Positions 8,473 through 16,940 of a stretch of 36,432 nt of DNA are shown here, piece by piece. The first letter of the stretch is position 1, and the number at the start of each line of letters is the position of its first letter. A program made the translations under genes and the position numbers. Where the stretch lies: assembly GCA_016209145.1 (NCBI GenBank), contig JACQWT010000166.1, positions 1 through 36,432 of the forward strand. The letters run 5' to 3'. The notes under the pieces are model-generated. The model ran no database searches. It was not told the DNA's origin and saw only the letters and a list, made by a program, of their open reading frames with translations. The stretch is from Deltaproteobacteria bacterium (GTDB lineage: Bacteria > Myxococcota_A > Polyangia > Polyangiales > Polyangiaceae).

Positions 8473-9894
8473 GTGAACGCGAAGAGCACCGAGCTGCGAG
8501 CCAACGTGGAGCAGTTCCGCCGCGAGATGGAAGCGTACGTGTCCGAGTTTGGCACGAGCGGGCTGTCGCTTGGCAGCGCGGGCGAGGTCCTGCGCTTCGT
8601 CAAGGAGCACCGCATCGAGTCGATCCGGCTCTGGTTCGTCGACATCCTCGGCTTCCTCAAGAGCTTCTCCATCACGCCGGCGGAGCTCGAGGGCGCGATC
8701 GCCGAGGGCATGGGCTTCGACGGCTCCTCGGTCGAGGGCTACCAGCGGATCAACGAGAGCGACATGGTCGCGTTCCCGTTGCCCGAGACAGCCCAGGTCA
8801 TTCCCTTCAGGATCGGCGGCGCGCGGGCGCTGCGCATGTTCGCCCAGATCCGCAACCCGGATCGCAGCCCGTACGCCAACGATCCGCGCTTCATTCTCGC
8901 CGGCGCGCTGGCCCGGCTGGGCGATCACGGGCTCTCGCACATGAACGCGGGCCCGGAGGGGGAGTTCTTCTACTTCGCGAGCGACCAGGCGACCCGTGTG
9001 CTCGATCAGGCGGGCTACTTCGATCTCAATCCGGTGGATCTGGGCGACGGCCTGCGCGAGGCCACCGTCTTCGCCCTGCACGCGATGGGGATCCCGGTCG
9101 AGTACTCGCACCACGAGGTGGGGCCGAGCCAGCACGAGATCGATCTCAAGTACGCGCCCGCCATGCGCATGGCCGACAGCGTCATGACCTACAAGTGGCT
9201 CGTGAAGGAGATCGCCCACCGCAACGGCGTGCACGCCACGTTCATGCCCAAGCCGCTGGCCACGGAGAACGGCAGCGGCATGCACACGCACCTGTCGCTG
9301 TTTCGCGACGCGCGCACCAACGCCTTCTTCAGCGCCGAGGACCCCTTTCACCTCTCGCCGCTCGCCCGCGCCTTCATGGCCGGCGTGCTGGAGCACGCCC
9401 GCGAGATCTGCCTCGTGACCAACCAGTGGTACAACTCGTACAAGCGGCTCGTGCCGGGCTTCGAGGCGCCGGTCTACATCGCCTGGGCACAGCGCAACCG
9501 CTCGGCCCTGATCCGTGTGCCGGTCTACAAGCCCGGCAAGGAGCTGGCGACGCGCATCGAGCTGCGCTTCCCCGACGCGGCGTGCAACCCCTATCTGGCG
9601 TTTGCGGTCATGCTCGCCGCCGGGCTCGAGGGCGTCTCCGGCGGCTACCGCCTGCCGGATGAGGTCACGACGGACATTTACGCCCTCAACCCCATGGAGC
9701 GGGAGCGCCAGCACATCCGCTCCTTGCCCCATAGCCTCTACGAGGCAATCGGCTGCGCCCGCGAAAGCGTGCTCGTGCGCCGGACGCTGGGAGAGGGAGT
9801 GTTGGGGAAGCTGGTGGAGACCAAGCTGGGCGAGGTGGAGAGCTACCGCAAGACCGTCACGGCCAAGGAGATCGCGGAGTACATGGTGCTGTAG
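8473..9894 (+). CDS. glnA: Type I glutamine synthetase (GTG start)
   Basis: aaggag RBS upstream; RLWFVDILGFLKSFSI, MGFDGSSVEGY, AGPEGEFFYF, MHTHLSLF, and RFPDAACNPYLAFAVMLAAGLEG motifs; C-terminus lacks an obvious NLYDLPP-type adenylylation-site tyrosine context. Confidence 0.93.
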   Translation: MNAKSTELRANVEQFRREMEAYVSEFGTSGLSLGSAGEVLRFVKEHRIESIRLWFVDILGFLKSFSITPAELEGAIAEGMGFDGSSVEGYQRINESDMVAFPLPETAQVIPFRIGGARALRMFAQIRNPDRSPYANDPRFILAGALARLGDHGLSHMNAGPEGEFFYFASDQATRVLDQAGYFDLNPVDLGDGLREATVFALHAMGIPVEYSHHEVGPSQHEIDLKYAPAMRMADSVMTYKWLVKEIAHRNGVHATFMPKPLATENGSGMHTHLSLFRDARTNAFFSAEDPFHLSPLARAFMAGVLEHAREICLVTNQWYNSYKRLVPGFEAPVYIAWAQRNRSALIRVPVYKPGKELATRIELRFPDAACNPYLAFAVMLAAGLEGVSGGYRLPDEVTTDIYALNPMERERQHIRSLPHSLYEAIGCARESVLVRRTLGEGVLGKLVETKLGEVESYRKTVTAKEIAEYMVL

Positions 9895-9923
9895 GGATCG
9901 GCTCCGCCCCTTCTCCCAAGAGC

Positions 9924-9940
9924 CGTCGCGCCGCGCGACG
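9924..9940. terminator. Perfect hairpin CGTCGCG-CCG-CGCGACG downstream of the glutamine synthetase (possible terminator, no clear T-tract)
   Basis: Inverted repeat 30 nt after the stop codon. Confidence 0.35.
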
Positions 9941-10119
9941 AATCAGGGCATGCGCACCATCTCGATCGCGGCCGCGCGGATGGATCGGCCGCCGTCGTCG
10001 CGGCAAAGGTGGTTGAAGCCTATCGGCGTGGTTCCGCTCCGCTTGCAGGCGAAGGTAGCGCCCCGCAAAGGCGCCAACCAGCTTGTCGGCCTCGCGCTTC
10101 GACCCTATGCTTCCTGTTG

Positions 10120-10362
10120 ATGCTGCCGCCGGTCCGGCGCGAGGTCTTGCGCGAGCGCGAAGCTCAGGATGATGCGGATGACGCCGCCGTGAGCGCGCGC
10201 GAGACTCCGGGCGAGCGGCTGGCGTTGACCATTGAGCTGAGCGAGCTGACGCGCGCGCTCGCCGAGGCCGTAGGCGCCCCGTGGGTGACCGCGCCGGCCG
10301 ACGACCTCGGCGAGAAGGCCAGGCTCTACGCGGCCCCGCTGCGCCTGCTGGTACGCCCGTGA
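10120..10362 (+). CDS. Small hypothetical protein co-transcribed with the downstream nucleotidyltransferase
   Basis: ORF MLPPVRREVLREREAQDDADDAAVSARETPGERLALTIELSELTRALAEAVG...; GTGA overlap with the next gene. Confidence 0.6.
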   Translation: MLPPVRREVLREREAQDDADDAAVSARETPGERLALTIELSELTRALAEAVGAPWVTAPADDLGEKARLYAAPLRLLVRP

Positions 10363-10979
10363 CCCCGAAGCTGGAGCGCGCGCTGGGCGACGGTGTAGAG
10401 GCAATCGAGAGCCTCGGGCTGAAATACGCCGTGGTCGGAGGGCTTGCGCTCGGAGCCTGGGCTGCCCCTCGCGCTACGCGCGACGTGGATCTCTACGTCG
10501 AGCTGCCGCCGGCGAGCCGGCCGGCGCTCGCCCAGGCGCTGCGCGAGCGGGCGTTCCATGTCCCCGCCATGGAGGATGAGCTCCAGCGCTTCGGCGTCTT
10601 CCGCAGCCGCTCGCGCGACGGAGTCTTCCTCGACGTGTTCGACTCGGTCGGGCCGCTCGGGGAGGCCATCATCGCCCGCCGGCGCCAGGCGCCGCTCGCC
10701 GGGCGCGTTCTGTGGATCGTTGCCCCCGAGGATCTCGCCTTGCTCAAGGCGTTCTCGGATCGCCCGCGCGACTTCGATGATCTCGTCGCCCTGCTGAGCC
10801 GCGCCGGGAGCGGCATCGACCTGTCATATCTCGAGCGGTGGGCCCGGGAGCTCGATCGGAGCATCGGCAGCAACGAGGTGAGTGAGCGGGTGCACCGGGC
10901 CCTTGGCTCCGGGCGCCCCGATGCTCTTGACCGCCGCCTGGGGCTTGGTGTTGATCAAATCCCCCCCAACTGGGAGTAG
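10359..10979 (+). CDS. AbiEii/AbiGii-like nucleotidyltransferase-fold protein
   Basis: GLKYAVVGGLALGAWAAPRATRDVDLYVELP (GG...R.T.DVDL motif); IVAPEDLALLKAFSDRPRDFDDL motif typical of this fold family. Confidence 0.72.
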   Translation: MTPKLERALGDGVEAIESLGLKYAVVGGLALGAWAAPRATRDVDLYVELPPASRPALAQALRERAFHVPAMEDELQRFGVFRSRSRDGVFLDVFDSVGPLGEAIIARRRQAPLAGRVLWIVAPEDLALLKAFSDRPRDFDDLVALLSRAGSGIDLSYLERWARELDRSIGSNEVSERVHRALGSGRPDALDRRLGLGVDQIPPNWE

Positions 10980-10983
10980 TAGA

Positions 10984-11574
10984 TCAGGCCTCGTGCGCCG
11001 GCGCCGCCACGGGAACGAAGGTGCCCGAGACCACCCTGCGGCCGCGGGCCGACTCGGGCAGCGGTCCGGGCCAGACCGTGACGCGGGCGTCGCCCACCAC
11101 CTGGTTGCGCTCGCGCACCCACTCCTGCCGCTCGTCCACCCAGGCTTGCACCGCCGCCCGCGCTTCCTCGGTGATGGCGCGCGCGTCGTTGGGATCGGCG
11201 ACGCTCATGCCCCGGTCGTAGAGCCAGCGGACTTCCATCGGCCGCTGCGGATCGGCCTGGGCGGCCTCGTCGCGCTGCCGCCGGGCGGCGTCGAGCTCGG
11301 CCTGGCGCATGGCCTCGGCGCGCTGCGCCATGGCGGCGTCGCGCTCCGCCTCCCGGCGGCGCGCCAGCTCGCATTCCTCCGGATCCAGCGGGCGCATACA
11401 ACCGCGCAGCCGCTCGCTGAGCTGTGGCGCCGTCTCGCGGCCCGCCGGGCCCAGCACCTCGGTGAACCGAGGCCGCCCGCGCAGCCAGGCGGCGGCGTCC
11501 TGCTCGGAGTCGAAGCTCGCCACGCCCGACTCGCCCGACTCCAAGTTGCGGATCCCCAGCTCGATCTTGGCCAT
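10984..11574 (-). CDS. Hypothetical protein with charged central coiled-coil-like segment
   Basis: Open frame MAKIELGIRNLESGESGVASFDSEQDAAAWLRG...; balanced residue composition unlike shadow ORFs. Confidence 0.6.
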   Translation of the reverse strand: MAKIELGIRNLESGESGVASFDSEQDAAAWLRGRPRFTEVLGPAGRETAPQLSERLRGCMRPLDPEECELARRREAERDAAMAQRAEAMRQAELDAARRQRDEAAQADPQRPMEVRWLYDRGMSVADPNDARAITEEARAAVQAWVDERQEWVRERNQVVGDARVTVWPGPLPESARGRRVVSGTFVPVAAPAHEA

Positions 11575-11782
11575 GCCGTGCTTGCTCCTCGACGGCATGT
11601 TAGCGGGCTTCGCGTTCGATGGGGAGTTGCATTGACCCGCTGCGAGTGGAGCGGCAAGATCGCCCGCGAGGAGGCGGCGCGCTACGTGCTCAGCCCGAAG
11701 AAGCTCGACGAACGCCGGCCGTCGCCCTGATTACGCCCGGTGCCGGCTTGACAGGTCGCCGGATATCGAGGATCGCTCGGCC

Positions 11783-12724
11783 ATGCGTTCGACGAGAGGC
11801 TTCCGACCCCAAGCGGCCGGGCGGCGCGCCCGTGCCGCGCCGATCGTGCTCCTCGCCTTGCTCGCCGCCGGCTGCGCAGCGGCCGCCGCGCCGACGGCCG
11901 CGCCGACGGCCGCGCCGCGGGCCGAGCGCCGGGCCCTGGACTGGAAAACCATCATCCCCCCGGGACCGCCGATGGAGCAGGTGCAAGGAACCGATATCAC
12001 TATCCGCAACATCTCGACGCACGCCGTCGCGTACAGCGTCGAGCCGGCCGACGGGACGGGCGCCTCCCGCCGCCATGTGCTGGAGCCGGGCGCCATCGAT
12101 CGCTTCCCCGCGCCGGGCGACGTGCACATCGGCTTCGAGTCGAAGAAGGGCACACAGGGCTACCGTCTCGTGCCGGGCGCCTCGTACCTGTTCCGCTACG
12201 AGGAGCGGGATGGAGCCAGCCTGAACGAAGGCTCGCACGGCCGGGCCGACGCGGCCGACCTGGGACCCTTCGTGCCCACGCCCCCGGAGGTGGTGGAGAA
12301 GATGCTGGAGGCGGCCGAGCTCACGGACAAGGACGTGTTCTTCGATCTCGGCTGTGGCGACGGCCGGATCGTCATTGCCGCCGCCCAGCGCTACGGCTGC
12401 CGTGGCGTGGGCATCGATCTGGATCCGAAGCTCGTCGAGGAGTCGCGCCGCAACGCCGAGCGCGCGGGCGTGGCGCGGCTCGTCGAGTTCCGTGCCGGCG
12501 ACGCGACCAAGGCGGATCTGACCGGCGCCACCGCGGTCACGCTCTACCTCTTGCCCGAGTCCAACGAAGCGCTGCGGCCCTTGCTGGAGAAGCAGCTCGC
12601 CCCGGGCGCGCGGATCGTCTGCCATGACTACGGCATCCGCGGCTGGGAGGGACGCGAGACGCGGAGCATCACGCTTGTGGCCGGGGACGGCAAGAAGCAC
12701 TACATCTACGTCTATCGGAGGTAG
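11783..12724 (+). CDS. Exported/lipoprotein SAM-dependent methyltransferase
   Basis: Lipobox-like LLALLAAGCAAAAAP; motif I FFDLGCGDGRIVIAAAQRYGCRGVGIDLDPKLVEESRRNAERAG. Confidence 0.8.
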   Translation: MRSTRGFRPQAAGRRARAAPIVLLALLAAGCAAAAAPTAAPTAAPRAERRALDWKTIIPPGPPMEQVQGTDITIRNISTHAVAYSVEPADGTGASRRHVLEPGAIDRFPAPGDVHIGFESKKGTQGYRLVPGASYLFRYEERDGASLNEGSHGRADAADLGPFVPTPPEVVEKMLEAAELTDKDVFFDLGCGDGRIVIAAAQRYGCRGVGIDLDPKLVEESRRNAERAGVARLVEFRAGDATKADLTGATAVTLYLLPESNEALRPLLEKQLAPGARIVCHDYGIRGWEGRETRSITLVAGDGKKHYIYVYRR

Positions 12725-12742
12725 CCGTCCGCGGCGGCGGTC

Positions 12743-12754
12743 GTGCTATAGCAC
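12743..12754. promoter_or_regulatory. 12-bp perfect palindrome GTGCTATAGCAC within a longer imperfect inverted repeat (ggcggtcGTGCTATAGCACcggccgcc)
   Basis: Located in the intergenic gap upstream of the M2 peptidase; contains a TATA-like core. Confidence 0.35.
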
Positions 12755-12787
12755 CGGCCGCCTCGTAGAATTCCGGGAGACTGAGCG

Positions 12788-14770
12788 ATGCGCCGAGCAC
12801 GTCCTTGTTCGTGGTTTGCGGGAGCAGGTCTGGGCGTCGCCGCCGTGGCGGCCGCGCTCGTGGGATGCGGAGGCGGCGCCGGCTGGCGGCCCGCTCCCTG
12901 CCCCAACTGCGCGGAGCAGCGCTACCCCGGATCGGTGGCGCCGGGCGAGGAGCAGATCGAGCCCGACACCGAGGTTTCGGCCGAGGAGGCCGAGCGCTTC
13001 GTGGCCAACGTCGAGAAGGAGCTGCGCCGGTTCTGGATCCGCCGCGAGCGCGCCGGCTGGCTGCAGACCAACTTCATCACCTTCGACACCGAGTCGCTGG
13101 CCGCCGAGACCGAGAAGGACGCGATGGACTACCTGCGGCGCGTCACCAAGCAGGCGCGGCGCTTCGAGGGCCTGAAGCTCGACGCCGCTCTCGCGCGCAA
13201 GCTCAAGCTGCTCAAGCTCGCGGCCACGCTGCCCCCGCCCGGCGATCCGGCCAAGACCGCGGAGCTTGCCGCGATCGCGACCTGGCTCCAGTCGGCCTAC
13301 GGCAAGGCCAAGTACTGCCCCAAGCCGGACGGGGCGCTGCGCCGGGCGCTCGGCAAGGACAAGGGCAACGCCGAGGCCCTCGCCTGTGCGCCGGGCAAGG
13401 GAGGCGTCAGCCTGGACGTGCTGGTCAAGCTGCTCGCCACGAGCCGCGACGAGGAGGCCCTGCGGGAGGCTTGGATCGGCTGGCACGGCATCTCGCCGCC
13501 CATGCGCGAGAAGTACGCGCGCTACGTCGAGCTCGGCAACGATGGGGCGAAGCAGCTCGGCTTCGGCGACGTGGGCGAGCTGTGGCGCAGCGGCTACGAC
13601 ATGTCGCCGGCCCAGTTCCGCGCCGAGGCGGACCGGCTGTACGCGGAGGTCCGGCCCTTCTACGAGGAGCTGCACTGCTATGTGCGCGCCCGGCTGCGCG
13701 AGCAGTACGGCGCGAAGCTCGTCGGCGAGAAGGCGCCGATCCCCGCGCACCTCTTGGGCAACATGTGGTCGCAGAGCTGGGGCAACGTCTATCCGCTGGT
13801 CGAGCCGTTCAAGGGCCAGGGCGATGTCGACGCGACCGCCAGCCTCGTCAAGCAGAAGTACGACGAGCTCAAGATGGCCAGGCTCGGCGAGGCGTTCTTC
13901 ACCTCGCTCGGCCTCGATCCGCTGCCCCAGACCTTCTGGGAGCGCTCGCTCTTCAAGAAGCCGCGGGACCGGGAGGTCGTCTGCCACGCCAGCGCCTGGG
14001 ACGTGACCTACAGCGACGATCTACGCATCAAGATGTGCATCGAGATGACCGACGAGGATCTCGGCACCATCCACCACGAGCTCGGCCACAACTACTACTT
14101 CCACTACTACCGCGACCAGCCCGTGCTCTTCCAGCAGGGCGCCAACGACGGGTTCCACGAGGCCCTGGGCGACACCATCGCGCTGTCGATCACGCCGGCC
14201 TATCTCAAGCGCATCGGCTTGCTCGACAAGCTGCCCGAGGGCGACAAGGGCACCGTCAACTTCCTGATGAAGATGGCCCTCGACAAGGTGGCCTTCCTGC
14301 CCTTCGGCAAGCTCATCGACGAGTGGCGCTGGGATGTCTTCGCCGGCAAGACCCCGGCGGGCCAGTACAACCAGGCATGGTGGGATCTGCGCACGCGGCT
14401 GCAGGGTATCGCGCCGCCCCTGGCGCGCTCGGAGCAGGACTTCGATCCCGGGGCCAAGTACCACGTGCCGGCCAACGTGCCCTACATCCGCTACTTCCTG
14501 GCGTTCTTCTACCAGTTCCAGTTCCACCGGGCCCTGTGCCGCGCCATCGGCCACCAGGGGCCCCTGCACACCTGCTCCATCTACGGCAACAAGCAGGCGG
14601 GCGAGAAGCTCGCGGCGATGATGCGGCTCGGGGCCAGCCAGCCCTGGCCCGAGGCGTTGGCGGCCCTGACGGGCGAGAGCCAGGCGAGCGGCAGCGCACT
14701 GCTCGAGTACTTCGCGCCGCTGCGCGACTGGCTGCGCCAGCAGATCGCGCAGCAGAGCTGCGGCTGGTAG
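12788..14770 (+). CDS. M2-family peptidyl-dipeptidase (angiotensin-converting-enzyme-like) lipoprotein
   Basis: HHELGHNYYFHYYRDQPVLFQQGANDGFHEALGDTIALS matches the ACE HEXXH...GFHEAIGD layout; lipobox ALVGCGGG. Confidence 0.88.
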   Translation: MRRARPCSWFAGAGLGVAAVAAALVGCGGGAGWRPAPCPNCAEQRYPGSVAPGEEQIEPDTEVSAEEAERFVANVEKELRRFWIRRERAGWLQTNFITFDTESLAAETEKDAMDYLRRVTKQARRFEGLKLDAALARKLKLLKLAATLPPPGDPAKTAELAAIATWLQSAYGKAKYCPKPDGALRRALGKDKGNAEALACAPGKGGVSLDVLVKLLATSRDEEALREAWIGWHGISPPMREKYARYVELGNDGAKQLGFGDVGELWRSGYDMSPAQFRAEADRLYAEVRPFYEELHCYVRARLREQYGAKLVGEKAPIPAHLLGNMWSQSWGNVYPLVEPFKGQGDVDATASLVKQKYDELKMARLGEAFFTSLGLDPLPQTFWERSLFKKPRDREVVCHASAWDVTYSDDLRIKMCIEMTDEDLGTIHHELGHNYYFHYYRDQPVLFQQGANDGFHEALGDTIALSITPAYLKRIGLLDKLPEGDKGTVNFLMKMALDKVAFLPFGKLIDEWRWDVFAGKTPAGQYNQAWWDLRTRLQGIAPPLARSEQDFDPGAKYHVPANVPYIRYFLAFFYQFQFHRALCRAIGHQGPLHTCSIYGNKQAGEKLAAMMRLGASQPWPEALAALTGESQASGSALLEYFAPLRDWLRQQIAQQSCGW

Positions 14771-14786
14771 GGAGCGGGCGCGCGCC

Positions 14787-15275
14787 ATGATGAAGATGCC
14801 CGATCCGGGCCTGTACCGCACGACCCGGCCCTACCCGGGCCGCGAGCCGGAGATCCCGGCCGGCGCACTCGTCTACGTCGGCACGGCATCCAACGGCGGG
14901 CTGCCGTTCGTCGTGCGGCCCTCGCAGAACCGCCACAATCGGTGGCACTGGGCTGAGCCCACCATCCCGATGCGGGCCGTCAACTGGGCCGAGACCCTGA
15001 TGCGCCTGCCGGCCGAGGGCTTCTACACGCTGCCCGAGGACTTGCAGTTCGAGGCCGGCGGGCGCTGGCTGCGCAACGCCCTCGTGCAGCTCGGCTACAA
15101 CTCCGAGGGACGGGGCATCATCTTCGTCGCCGAGCAGCACGAGGACGAGGAGCGCAACGTGCTCGTCTTCGGCGAGAGGGGGCGCATGATCGACGACGGG
15201 CTGCTGCACCGGCTGGTGTGGGCGCCGATCTTGCCGGTGGGGAGCAGGAAGCAGGAGGGCGCGGTCGAGGCCTGA
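14787..15275 (+). CDS. Hypothetical protein
   Basis: Open frame immediately downstream of the M2 peptidase; MMKMPDPGLYRTTRPYPGREPEIPAGALVYVGTASNGGLPFVV...; non-low-complexity composition. Confidence 0.65.
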   Translation: MMKMPDPGLYRTTRPYPGREPEIPAGALVYVGTASNGGLPFVVRPSQNRHNRWHWAEPTIPMRAVNWAETLMRLPAEGFYTLPEDLQFEAGGRWLRNALVQLGYNSEGRGIIFVAEQHEDEERNVLVFGERGRMIDDGLLHRLVWAPILPVGSRKQEGAVEA

Positions 15276-15479
15276 GAGCCTGCCCTCGTTGTGCTCGCTC
15301 GCCGATCCGGGAACTCCGGCGCACGCCGCGTGTCCGTAGCCTTGGCGCGAGCAGCGCCGTGGCCCGGCCCGCCGGGCCGGCTCGCGCCCCGGTGCATGGG
15401 CCGCTGGCGCGCGCCCCTCGTGGTCGCCGGGCGCCCGCGGCCGCCGCGCGCCGGAACGAGCGGCGCTGCCGAGGACACC

Positions 15480-16919
15480 ATGTCGCAGAAGTCCTGCCAC
15501 GCCATTGCCGCGCTGTGCGCGCTGGCCCTCACCGGCACCGCGCTTGCGAGCTGTCAGACCGCCACGGCCCGGTGGGGCCGCGGCGCCGGCCCCACTCCCA
15601 TGGCCGGCCCCGGAGCGGACGCCGGGACCCCGCGCGCGCGGGCCCGTGCCGCCGCCACGCCGGCCGGCATCGAGCTGGCGAGCTACGCCGTGCCGTCGGC
15701 GCGTGCGACCGGCCGGCGCGCGCCGCCCATCAGCCTGGCCACGGCGGACGGAGCCGAGCTCGAGCTCGTGCGGCTCTCGGGCCGCTCCGTCGTGCAGGCT
15801 CCGCTCGGGTTCACCGAGCTGCGGCTCGCCTTCGAGGCTGCCGGCCGCATGACGTTCCCGGCGCCCGGCGGCGACGGCGCCGTGACCATCGTCTACCCGC
15901 TCGTGTTCTCGCAGGACGTGCCCCAGGTGACGTCGCCGGAGGTCCCGGCGGCCCCTGCGCCCGAGCCCGCGCCCGAGCCCGCGCCGCCGCTGCCGTCGCC
16001 GCTCAGTGGTCCGCTCGGGCGGGTCATGTCCGCCCTGGGCAACGGCCACCTCAAGGAGGCCATCGAGCTGGCGCACCATTGGTATGCACAATCGCCGGGC
16101 GAGACGCTGGCCTTGGTGGCCCTGGGCGAGGCATACGAGGCCGCGGGCGAGCGCGGCCAGGCGGCGCGCGCCTACGGTTCGCTCGTCGACATGTTCCCGT
16201 GGCGCGCGGACGTGCGGCGCTTCGCCGGAAGCCGCCTGGAGCGCGTGGCGATCCCCGCCGCCTTGGAGCTGGCGCTCGACAGCTTCCGCAAGGCGCGCTC
16301 GGATCGGCCCGACCATCCATCGAGCCACCGGCTGCTCGCCTTCGCGCTGCTCAAGCAGGGCAGGCCGGCCGAAGCGTTCGAGGTCCTGACCGAGGCGCTC
16401 GCCCGGCGCAGCCTCGACGGCAGGTTCCCCGCCGCCGAGCGGGTGCTGCGCGAGGATCTGGGCCTGGCGGCAGCCGCCTGGATCAAGGCCGAGCCCGCGC
16501 GCGGCGAGGAGATCCTGGGCAAGCTCCGGCAGGCGGGCGGGGTCACAGAGCAGGAGGGCTCGCTGCGCTTCGTGCTGACCTGGGAGACCGACGCCAACGA
16601 CGTCGACCTGCACGTCTACGACGCCGGCGGCGGGCACGCCTGGTTCCAGCAGCCCGCGCTGGAGAGCGGGGGCGAGCTGTACGCCGACGTGACGCAGGGC
16701 TACGGCCCGGAGTGCTTCACGGTGCGCCTGGCTCGCGGCGCCGGCTAGCCCCACTACCGGTTGCTCGTCCACTACTACTCCCGCGGTCCCATGGGCTACG
16801 GCATGGGCAAGGTCGAGGCCATCCATCACGACGGCCGGGGCGGGCTGCGCTTCGACGAGCGCCCCTTCGTGGTGATGGCCGACGGCGCGTACGCGGATCT
16901 GGGCACGGTGCGGATGTAG
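15480..16919 (+). pseudogene. Secreted TPR/DUF2135-like protein interrupted by an in-frame TAG at 16746-16748
   Basis: ORF to 16748 ends ...YGPECFTVRLARGAG*; the same frame continues after the TAG as PHYRLLVHYYSRGPMGYGMGKVEAIHHDGRGGLRFDERPFVVMADGAYADLGTVRM* ending at 16919. Confidence 0.75.
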
Positions 16920-16940
16920 GCGACGTCGGCCGGCGCGTGC

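Noticed and set aside
7852-9732. 626-aa minus-strand ORF merging the WYL region and antisense glutamine synthetase
   Set aside because: It is out of frame with the WYL protein and antisense to glnA; fusion is an artefact of GC-rich open frames.
8250-10085. Similar strings aagggcgccaaccaa (~8258) and aaaggcgccaaccag (~10068) in the two flanks of glutamine synthetase
   Set aside because: Only about 12 bp in common in a GC-rich background; insufficient to claim a repeat or att site.
11631-11730. Small ORF TRCEWSGKIAREEAARYVLSPKKLDERRPSP
   Set aside because: Too short and without a convincing start codon or RBS to call; possibly a remnant.
12805-14790. 661-aa + strand ORF overlapping the M2 peptidase
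   Set aside because: Out-of-frame Arg/Gly/Ala-rich shadow; the overlapping frame has the complete HEXXH peptidase.
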